Of a stretch of 14,709 nucleotides of DNA, positions 7,504 to 13,642 are shown piece by piece (position 1 is the stretch's first letter; every line of letters begins with the position of its first letter). The DNA is from CAIVAT01 sp037131145 (GTDB lineage Bacteria > Bacteroidota > Bacteroidia > Bacteroidales > FEN-979): NCBI GenBank assembly GCA_037131145.1, contig JBAXRP010000098.1, positions 1-14,709 of the forward strand, read 5' to 3'. The notes beneath the pieces were generated by a model. It searched no databases and was not told the DNA's origin. It saw only the letters and a program-made list of their open reading frames with translations. The translations under genes were made by a program, and so were the position numbers.

Positions 7504-7983
7504 ATGGCAAAGATTAAGTTATCGGAAAAGAAAATAGAGGAGTTGAAGGATGTATGTAAATCCTTTAATAATGATAAAGCCGAGTTGATTAATGTCCTTC
7601 ACAAGGCTCAGGGCCTTTTCGGCTATCTCCCCGCTGAACTTCAGGAGGTAATTGCGAGGGAATTGAATATATCGGTGGCGCATGTTTACGGGGTAGTCAC
7701 CTTCTATTCCTTTTTCACAATGCTTCCAAAAGGTGAGCATCCAATTTCGATTTGCCTTGGGACTGCCTGTTATGTACGTGGAGCCGAAAAGGTGCTGGAA
7801 GAATTTAAACGTGTTTTGAAAATTCAGGTTGGTGAAACAACTCAGGATGGAAAATTTTCACTTAGCTGCCTCCGTTGTGTTGGCGCATGCGGGCTTGCTC
7901 CCGTCGTGCTTGTGGGTGAAAAGGTTTATGGACGCGTTTCTCCTGATGGCGTGAAAGATATTGTTGCAGAATATAACATTTAG
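7504..7983 (+). CDS. hydC: bifurcating hydrogenase NuoE-like [2Fe-2S] subunit (HydC/HndA)
   Basis: A 159-residue subunit of the NuoE / 24-kDa family. An N-terminal helical bundle (about 1-75, with the family signature HVYGVVTFYSFF) is followed by a thioredoxin-like [2Fe-2S] domain with all four ligands: C84 and C89 in CLGTAC, and C125 and C129 in CVGAC. It partners the NuoF-like subunit in electron transfer. Length is normal. The ATG at 7504 is preferred over a TTG at 7492, which would start inside the repeat tail. In many Hyd/Hnd clusters this gene comes first; here it is last, 94 bases after hydA. The products still make up a complete set for an A3 hydrogenase. Confidence 0.93.
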   Translation: MAKIKLSEKKIEELKDVCKSFNNDKAELINVLHKAQGLFGYLPAELQEVIARELNISVAHVYGVVTFYSFFTMLPKGEHPISICLGTACYVRGAEKVLEEFKRVLKIQVGETTQDGKFSLSCLRCVGACGLAPVVLVGEKVYGRVSPDGVKDIVAEYNI

Positions 7984-8005
7984 GTGTTTTTGGTTAATAA
8001 TTCCG

Positions 8006-8848
8006 ATGAAACTTATTGCTGACAGTGGTTCTACTAAAACTGTGTGGGTTTTATTGGAATCCGAAAAGGTTACAAACACAATCCTGACCAATGGGCTGAA
8101 TCCGTATTTCCATACTTCAGTCAGTGTGGAAGCTTTACTTCTGTCCGATCTGGTACCTTTTATACCCTGCGACCACGTGCAGGAAATTCATTTTTATGGC
8201 GCGGGCTGTTCTACAGAAAAGAACAACCATATTATCAGCGGGACTTTACAAAAGTTTTTCAGAAATGCGGCTATCCATGTTTATCACGACATACTTGGAG
8301 CAGCGAGGTCTCTGTTTGGCAATAATTCTGGTATTGCCGGAATTTTGGGAACCGGTTGCAATTCATGCTATTATGACGGAGTGAATTGCTTCCAGGAGGT
8401 TGATTCCCTGGGATATCTTTTTGGGGATGAAGGAGCAGGATCTTATCTTGGAAAATCGTGGTTATCAAAGTATCTGAAAAAACAGGCGCCTGATGACCTT
8501 AAGTCCGCATTTGATCTGGAATACAAATATAGTCTTAGCGACATTCTTCATTGCCTTTACAACCGTCCCAATCCAAATCGTTTTCTGGCTTCATTCAGTG
8601 AATTTCTTGCGCCACGACAGAAACATCCATTTATCCACCAGCTTGTAAAAGATGCATTTCTGGCATTCGTGAATGAACAGCTAACTTCCTATGACCAATA
8701 CCAACCGATTCCGGTATCCTTTGTTGGATCAATCGGTTTCTATTACAGTGATATCCTCCAAGAAGTGATGGCAGAGAAAAAACTGACTATCGGCGCGATT
8801 ATCCAGAATCCTATCGAAGGATTAATCCATTATCATTCGAATAATTAA
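8006..8848 (+). CDS. BadF/BadG-type ATPase, N-acetylglucosamine kinase-like
   Basis: A 280-residue protein of the ASKHA (actin/sugar kinase/Hsp70) fold, most like Bacteroidota proteins annotated as N-acetylglucosamine kinase or BadF/BadG/BcrA/BcrD ATPase. Seen directly: the phosphate-1 loop DSGSTKT (residues 5-11), the phosphate-2 loop ILGTGCNS in the middle, GDEGAGSYLG after it, and the adenosine-type motif SFVGSIGFYY near the C-terminus. It would phosphorylate an amino sugar using ATP in the cytoplasm; the exact substrate is inferred. The start at 8006 puts the phosphate loop directly at the N-terminus, as in the family. A longer frame from 7961 overlaps hydC and is unlikely. It lies 22 bases after hydC, so it may be read with the hydrogenase genes although no functional link is obvious. 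Confidence 0.85.
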   Translation: MKLIADSGSTKTVWVLLESEKVTNTILTNGLNPYFHTSVSVEALLLSDLVPFIPCDHVQEIHFYGAGCSTEKNNHIISGTLQKFFRNAAIHVYHDILGAARSLFGNNSGIAGILGTGCNSCYYDGVNCFQEVDSLGYLFGDEGAGSYLGKSWLSKYLKKQAPDDLKSAFDLEYKYSLSDILHCLYNRPNPNRFLASFSEFLAPRQKHPFIHQLVKDAFLAFVNEQLTSYDQYQPIPVSFVGSIGFYYSDILQEVMAEKKLTIGAIIQNPIEGLIHYHSNN

Positions 8849-8880
8849 TACGGGTTAAAACCGCACATCTAAAAAAATTC

Positions 8881-8912
8881 CAAGCCCCAAATTTCAAGCG
8901 CTAAATGCCAAG
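8881..8912. repeat. degenerate 14-base tandem repeat (CAAGCnC(C/T)AAAT type)
   Basis: CAAGCCCCAAATTT (8881-8894) is followed by CAAGCGCTAAATGC (8895-8908) and a partial CAAG, giving about 2.3 units of 14 bases. It resembles low-complexity CCAAGC/CAAATT minirepeats I recall from Bacteroidota intergenic DNA. The region 8849-9121 otherwise holds only the hairpin below and AT-rich leader sequence; I see no gene in it. Confidence 0.4.
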
Positions 8913-8926
8913 AAGAGAGAGAGTCG

Positions 8927-8959
8927 TGGTTTAAAAACATATAGTTTTTTGTTAAACCA
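8927..8959. terminator. large AT-rich inverted repeat, possible terminator after the kinase gene
   Basis: TGGTTTAA (8927-8934) pairs with TTAAACCA (8952-8959). Inside it AAAC (8935-8938) pairs with GTTT (8944-8947) around the loop ATATA, leaving a short TTTG bulge on one side. The stem is long but AT-rich and no T-run follows, so termination is uncertain. It may instead mark the left boundary of the AT-rich segment carrying the next gene. Confidence 0.4.
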
Positions 8960-9121
8960 GTTTCAAAAGTGGGTATAGGATGTTAAAAAATAATCACAAC
9001 TTTTGTTCATTTCATAAGATAGGGGCATTAAAAGAAAATGACTTTCTAACCATTAAAGAAAAAAAATGCCGATTGAGAAAACCAGTAATATCAGTAATAG
9101 CTTGCACCGGAAAAACAAACA

Positions 9122-11065
9122 ATGAACAAAATAAAATTCATTCCCTCAACAATATTACTGTTTATTAAAATTTACTTTACGGTTATAGTATTTTTTACTT
9201 TATTTCGGGTGATTTTATTTTTCACTGAAATTGGCAGAATAAATGACTTAGTTAGTTATAGTGATATTTTACTTTCATTTTTAATGGGGTTGCGTTTTGA
9301 TATTGTAATTTCAGGATACCTACTTCTTTTGCCTTATGCAATATTGATTATTATCTCCTTTTTCAAGCACAATTCTAAAATAATCAATAAGATAGCGCTG
9401 TATTATATTTGTTTAATGTTTTCTGTTGCATTTTTGGTTTGTGCCATTGATATTCCTTATTTCAATCAATTTTTTGCTCGTTTGTCAATTACTGCTTTTG
9501 AGTGGCTCGATAACCCTGTGTTTGTTTTCAAAATGATTGTTCAGGAGCCTCGGTATTGGTTGATATTAATTCCATTCGTACTCTTTATATATTTATTTAT
9601 CAAAATAATAAAAAAAATCCTGTCAGATTATTCATACTACTCTCCCGGAAATATTATTCCAAAAGTAATTTTATCTTTCCTTTTTGGGGGTTGTATTGTT
9701 TTAGGGATCAGAGGCAGAATTGAAGAAAAATCACCAATAAGAGTTGGTACAGCTTTTTTTTCCAATAATGCTTTTCTTAATCAGCTTGGTTTAAATCCAA
9801 ACTTTACTTTAATTAAAAGCTATCTGGATAGTAAAAAAGAGGAAAATAAAAGCATTAGACTAATTGATGATGATTTAGCAATTGCAAATGTTCAAAAGTA
9901 TTTAGGCATTATAACACCAGACAAAGATTCGCCTTTGCTGAGAAAAATAACTTTTGCCAGCACAAATGCAGTTAAATACAATGTGGTTATAATTATTATG
10001 GAGAGTATGAGCGCTGCAAAAATGGGAATAAATCTAACTCCTTTTCTTGATAGCATCATAGAGGAAGGATATCACTTTAATAATGCTTATACTGCTGGAA
10101 TTCATACATTTAATGGAATTTATAGTTCTTTATTTTCATTTCCAGCTTTATTTCGACAGCAGCCAATGAAAGAAAGTTCAGCATTCAAATATCACAGTAT
10201 TTTTAGCGCATTAAAAGAAAATGGTTACTCTACAATTTTCTTTATCCCTCACGACGGTCAATTTGATAATGTAGAAGGGTTTTTAAAAGCAAATGACTGT
10301 GAAGTTGTAATATCCAAACCCAACTACCCATCAAACCGAGTTAAAACAACGTTGGGTGTACCTGATGATTTTATGTTTGAATTTTCAATACCTATTCTAA
10401 ATCAGCTATATAATACCAATAAACCTTTTTTTGCATCGTTTATGACAGCAAGCGATCATGGTCCCTATTACATTCCGGAATATTTCAAACCAACAAAAAT
10501 TGGCATTAAAAATCAAATAACAGAATATGCAGATTATTCGTTAAGAAAATTTATTGAATTATCCTCAAAACAAAAATGGTATAAAAATACAATATTTGTT
10601 TTTGTTGCTGATCATGGCGCGCCGCTTGATGGTTTGTACGATATGTCTATTGATTATAACCATACGCCGCTGATATTCTATGCCCCTGAGATTTTAAAGG
10701 ATCACAAAACATTTAATTGTATGGCAGGACAAATTGATATTTTTCCAACAATCATGGGATTATTAAAATTGCCTTACTCTAATAATACTCTTGGAATAGA
10801 CCTGTTAAATAAAAGTCGACCGTATATTTTTTTTAATGCGGATGATAAATATGGCGTGATTGATAATGAATGGTTTCTGATAGTTAGAAATAACAACACT
10901 AAAAGTCTATATAAGTATAGAGATAAAGATGCCCGTAATTACGCAGCAGAAAAACCGGACATTGTTGAAAAGATGAATATTTATGCAAAATCAAATTTGC
11001 AAGCATACCAAAACTATATGCTACGAGGTCATAATAAAATTGGAAATGAAAGGATAAGACAATGA
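9122..11065 (+). CDS. LTA synthase-like membrane sulfatase-fold phosphotransferase
   Basis: A 647-residue inner-membrane enzyme. The first ~200 residues hold about five hydrophobic helices (near 8-30, 45-80, 90-112, 140-162 and 180-196). The rest is a periplasmic alkaline-phosphatase/sulfatase-fold domain. Residues aligning with the LtaS metal site are present: E294 in IIIMES, the candidate nucleophile T329 in AGIHTFNG, and D497-H498 in VADHG; H446 in SDHGPY fits the substrate His. It probably transfers a phosphoglycerol- or phosphoethanolamine-type group to an envelope glycan or lipid. Bacteroidota have no lipoteichoic acid, so the LTA name describes the family, not the substrate. The gene is much more AT-rich than its neighbours: sample lines at 9181 and 10801 count about 27% and 32% G+C, against 58% in a hydA line at 6301. 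That suggests horizontal acquisition. Its TGA directly abuts the rny stop. Confidence 0.9.
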   Translation: MNKIKFIPSTILLFIKIYFTVIVFFTLFRVILFFTEIGRINDLVSYSDILLSFLMGLRFDIVISGYLLLLPYAILIIISFFKHNSKIINKIALYYICLMFSVAFLVCAIDIPYFNQFFARLSITAFEWLDNPVFVFKMIVQEPRYWLILIPFVLFIYLFIKIIKKILSDYSYYSPGNIIPKVILSFLFGGCIVLGIRGRIEEKSPIRVGTAFFSNNAFLNQLGLNPNFTLIKSYLDSKKEENKSIRLIDDDLAIANVQKYLGIITPDKDSPLLRKITFASTNAVKYNVVIIIMESMSAAKMGINLTPFLDSIIEEGYHFNNAYTAGIHTFNGIYSSLFSFPALFRQQPMKESSAFKYHSIFSALKENGYSTIFFIPHDGQFDNVEGFLKANDCEVVISKPNYPSNRVKTTLGVPDDFMFEFSIPILNQLYNTNKPFFASFMTASDHGPYYIPEYFKPTKIGIKNQITEYADYSLRKFIELSSKQKWYKNTIFVFVADHGAPLDGLYDMSIDYNHTPLIFYAPEILKDHKTFNCMAGQIDIFPTIMGLLKLPYSNNTLGIDLLNKSRPYIFFNADDKYGVIDNEWFLIVRNNNTKSLYKYRDKDARNYAAEKPDIVEKMNIYAKSNLQAYQNYMLRGHNKIGNERIRQ

Positions 11066-12610
11066 TTATTTTGCGTAGCTCACAGCCCGTGTTTCCCTTA
11101 TTACCGTAATCTTTATCTGACCAGGATATGTCATTTCATTCTGAATCTTCTTTGACAAGTCGAATGAAATCTGGTTAGCTTCGATATCCGTAACCTTGTC
11201 GGCGCCAACGATTACGCGTAATTCCCTACCTGCCTGGATGGCGTATGTTTTTACCACCCCCGGGTAGCTAAGCGCAAGTTCTTCAAGATGTTTCAGTCTT
11301 TCAATGTAAGCTTCAACCACTTCGCGGCGGGCGCCTGGTCGGGCGCCAGAAATGGCGTCGCAAACCTGAACAATAGGAGAAATGAGGCTGGTCATTTCAA
11401 TTTCATCGTGATGGGCGCCAATAGCATTGATGATTTCCGGTTTTTCCTTAAATTTTTCTGCCATCTTCATACCAAGAATAGCATGTGGTAATTCCGGTTC
11501 AGTATCTGGGACTTTACCGATATCGTGCAGTAATCCGGCGCGCTTTGCAATTTTTGGATTCAAACCCAGTTCGGCAGCCATTGTTGCGCACAATTTGGAA
11601 ACTTCGATGGAGTGTTGAAGCAGATTCTGACCATAAGAACTGCGATATTTCATTTTGCCAATCATCCTGATCAACTCATGGTGCAGGTTATGGATTCCCA
11701 TGTCAATGCTAACTCTTTTACCAGTTTCAATGATCTCCTGCTCAATCTGTTTTTTTGTTTTCGCAACAACTTCTTCGATGCGCGCCGGATGAATACGTCC
11801 GTCGGTTACCAATTTATGCAACGATAATCGGGCAATTTCCCGGCGAACAGGGTCAAAACCTGATAAAATAATGGCGTCGGGGGAGTCGTCAATAATAATT
11901 TCAACTCCTGTGAGCGATTCAAGTGTCCGGATATTACGTCCTTCACGACCTATGATTCGTCCTTTTATTTCTTCGCTTTCGATGTTAAAAACAGAAACTG
12001 TATTTTCAATGGCATGCTCCGAAGCTGTGCGTTGAATAGTTTCTATAATGATTTTTTTAGCTTCATTGTTGGCTGTCATTTTAGCCTCATCAATAATATC
12101 GCGCATCTGGATGATGGCTTCGTTCCTGGCCTCTTCTTTCAAAGTTTCAATGAGTTGCGCTTTGGCATCAACAGCAGAAAGTCCAGACAAGGTCTCAAGC
12201 TTTTCTATTTGTTGTTTATTGGCTTTGTCAAGATCAGCTTGCTTTTTATTGATGATTTCGAGTTGCTGAGTAAGGGTTTGTTTAATAGTGGCATTTTCTT
12301 TCTGCTTCTTTACATACTCCTCAACTTTCTGATTCAGCGTACTCTCCTTTTGTTTAAACCTGTTTTCATTCCGGTTAACTTCTTCATTTTTTTCCTGAAC
12401 AAATTTTTCATGTTCCGTTTTAAGTTGCAGAAATTTTTCCTTTGCCTGAAGGATTTTTTCCTTTTTAACTACTTCTGCTTTTTCTATAGCTTCTTTCAAG
12501 AGGGCATCCCGTTTACGTTCAAGCGCCCTGTTTAAAACAGCTCCTGTAATAACACCACCAATTATGACTCCAGCCACTGCAATGATGATATAAAGAAATA
12601 TTCCTTCCAT
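11066..12610 (-). CDS. rny: ribonuclease Y
   Basis: A 514-residue membrane-anchored endoribonuclease that starts mRNA decay. An N-terminal transmembrane helix (about residues 3-26, starting MEGIFLYIIIAV) is followed by a long charged coiled coil (about 30-190), a KH RNA-binding domain (about 205-275, loop GRIIGREGRN from residue 217), and an HD hydrolase domain with the metal motif LLHDIGK (H362, D363). The C-terminus ends in the conserved form RETRAVSYAK. Length and domain order are those of the family. The start at 12610 is chosen because the membrane anchor begins there; an in-frame extension to 12730 runs into the 6S RNA region and has no domain. It lies downstream of zapA and the 6S RNA on the same strand. 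No clear own promoter was seen, so readthrough is possible. Confidence 0.96.
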   Translation of the reverse strand: MEGIFLYIIIAVAGVIIGGVITGAVLNRALERKRDALLKEAIEKAEVVKKEKILQAKEKFLQLKTEHEKFVQEKNEEVNRNENRFKQKESTLNQKVEEYVKKQKENATIKQTLTQQLEIINKKQADLDKANKQQIEKLETLSGLSAVDAKAQLIETLKEEARNEAIIQMRDIIDEAKMTANNEAKKIIIETIQRTASEHAIENTVSVFNIESEEIKGRIIGREGRNIRTLESLTGVEIIIDDSPDAIILSGFDPVRREIARLSLHKLVTDGRIHPARIEEVVAKTKKQIEQEIIETGKRVSIDMGIHNLHHELIRMIGKMKYRSSYGQNLLQHSIEVSKLCATMAAELGLNPKIAKRAGLLHDIGKVPDTEPELPHAILGMKMAEKFKEKPEIINAIGAHHDEIEMTSLISPIVQVCDAISGARPGARREVVEAYIERLKHLEELALSYPGVVKTYAIQAGRELRVIVGADKVTDIEANQISFDLSKKIQNEMTYPGQIKITVIRETRAVSYAK

Positions 12611-12687
12611 CGGTATATGTTGTATTTGTGGAATCAGGTTATGCGCTGATCCCTTATGGTGAATAATGGCGAAGGAACGTGGGTAAA

Positions 12688-12890
12688 AGAAAAAACCCGC
12701 ATTAACCAGCGAGGTATTGATAATCCTCATACGACACGCTTAGGGTCGCCAAACTTTTCGAACGTCCACTGTCAGGGTTTACCCTGTTCTCATGATGTAC
12801 ATGAGTGAGGCCTGTCCTACAAGATTCTGAGCGAAACCCTGATATTTGTAATGTTAGGATTACAAACTGTCTGAATTAATGCGGGTAAAT
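12688..12890 (-). ncRNA. ssrS: probable 6S RNA
   Basis: About 200 bases between zapA and rny, the place where I recall Bacteroidota 6S RNA genes being found. On the minus strand ACCCGCATTAA (from 12886) pairs over long range with TTAATGCGGGT (ending at 12695), an 11-bp closing stem followed by TTTTTTCTTTT, a terminator-like T-run. Inside, TCAGGGTTT pairs with AAACCCTGA (12834-12842 with 12772-12780), the apical arm that carries a CTCATG/CATGAG hairpin (12789-12805). A separate 8-bp hairpin TTTGTAAT/ATTACAAA (12845-12866) sits in the 5' side of the central region. Closing stem, open centre and long apical arm fit 6S RNA, which binds housekeeping RNA polymerase by mimicking an open promoter. 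The family call rests on structure and synteny, not on a covariance search. Ends are approximate. Confidence 0.75.
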
Positions 12891-12903
12891 CATTGTGGTT
12901 TTT

Positions 12904-12933
12904 CAAAGAACGGCATAGGCCTAATACTTCAAT
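12904..12933 (-). promoter_or_regulatory. candidate promoter for the 6S RNA
   Basis: On the minus strand a TTG (12932-12930, in ATTG) lies 18 bases before GTTCTTTG (12911-12904). The latter keeps the TTTG half of the TAnnTTTG -7 element but not the TA. Transcription would start near 12899, just upstream of the closing stem. The TTG sits inside the last codons of zapA, so the RNA gene would have its promoter within the zapA 3' end. Confidence 0.4.
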
Positions 12934-13211
12934 TCCTCGTCAAGCGCATGGTCAATTGCCGCAAGTTTTTCCTTCCATTTTGTTTCGTTTTCTGATAACA
13001 AAAGGTCATTCTGCAGATATCCCGTGGCATATTCCAATGCTACCATGGCGAGGAGGTCTTGCTTGTCTTTATACGCATAACTGGTCGAATAATCCTTAAT
13101 ACGTTTATCTATCAGTTTTGCTGCATTACGAAAAAGCTCCTCATTTTCTTTGGCAACCGCTAAACGGTATGTTCTTTCAGCGATTGGCAGCGATATGGAA
13201 AGTTCATCCAT
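12921..13211 (-). CDS. zapA: cell division protein ZapA
   Basis: A 96-residue ZapA-family protein: an N-terminal beta strand segment typical of the family (LSISLPIAERTYRLAV) with an acidic helix (KENEELFRNAAKLIDKRI), then a long helix (about 45-95) that forms the dimer/tetramer coiled coil. ZapA crosslinks FtsZ filaments at the division ring. Length is typical. It lies 18 bases after the zapB-like gene and directly upstream of the 6S RNA and rny. The call rests on overall pattern and synteny. Confidence 0.88.
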   Translation of the reverse strand: MDELSISLPIAERTYRLAVAKENEELFRNAAKLIDKRIKDYSTSYAYKDKQDLLAMVALEYATGYLQNDLLLSENETKWKEKLAAIDHALDEELKY

Positions 13212-13229
13212 CAGCCAACAATATATTTA

Positions 13230-13517
13230 TTAAGTATTTAAAAGCCCGATACATTTATCGATTTCCCGCACAAGTTCGTTGATTTTCAATTTTGCCTCAA
13301 CGTTTCCTTCTTTTGTTTCAAGTGTTTTAGATAGTCTAAGTATTTTAATCTTTTCTTCAAGTTGTTTAATATTCTCTTTTAGTTTTAGGTTTTCAGTTTT
13401 TAGGCGCTGAATTTCTTTATCTAATGTTTGACTCTCTTTGCGAAGGATGTGTTGATTTGCAAAAACTTTTTTCAATTTAAAATCAATAACGGATACCAGA
13501 GTTTCAACATCCTTCAT
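13230..13517 (-). CDS. small coiled-coil protein, ZapB-like
   Basis: A 95-residue protein made almost entirely of heptad-patterned charged and leucine-rich helix (about residues 20-65, for example LKENIKQLEEKIKILR), with a second short helix to the C-terminus. There are no catalytic motifs. In Bacteroidota a coiled-coil protein of this size often precedes zapA and is annotated as ZapB-like. A role in Z-ring organisation with ZapA is inferred from that position and from the coiled coil. Coiled-coil similarity alone cannot prove descent from enterobacterial ZapB. It is the first gene of the leftward block. Confidence 0.7.
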   Translation of the reverse strand: MKDVETLVSVIDFKLKKVFANQHILRKESQTLDKEIQRLKTENLKLKENIKQLEEKIKILRLSKTLETKEGNVEAKLKINELVREIDKCIGLLNT

Positions 13518-13543
13518 GCTTGTCTGGAATTTAATATTTCATG

Positions 13544-13551
13544 CAAAGATA
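13544..13551 (-). promoter_or_regulatory. Bacteroidota -7 element upstream of the zapB-like gene
   Basis: TATCTTTG on the minus strand matches TAnnTTTG exactly. It lies 26 bases before the zapB-like ATG, giving a leader of roughly 20 bases. A TTG occurs at 13579-13577, a gap of 25 bases, which is longer than ideal for the -33 element. This is the best-placed promoter match in the window. Confidence 0.55.
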
Positions 13552-13586
13552 TATAAATATTTTATTTTTTTATTAACAATGCATAT

Positions 13587-13595
13587 TACCTTTTG
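13587..13595 (+). promoter_or_regulatory. weak candidate -7 element for the DUF2851 gene
   Basis: TACCTTTTG resembles TAnnTTTG with one extra base and lies 47 bases before the DUF2851 ATG. It faces away from the zapB promoter, consistent with divergent transcription. The match is imperfect. Confidence 0.25.
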
Positions 13596-13642
13596 CCCTC
13601 CTGACCGATTAACCAGTTAAAACAATTAAAACATCGTATTAG

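Noticed and set aside
12014..12535. 173-codon plus-strand ORF opposite rny
   Set aside because: It is a Phe/Leu-rich antisense shadow of the RNase Y coiled coil (Lys/Glu codons reversed), not a gene.
12611..12730. N-terminal extension of RNase Y
   Set aside because: The membrane anchor starts at 12610, and the extension runs into the non-coding RNA region.
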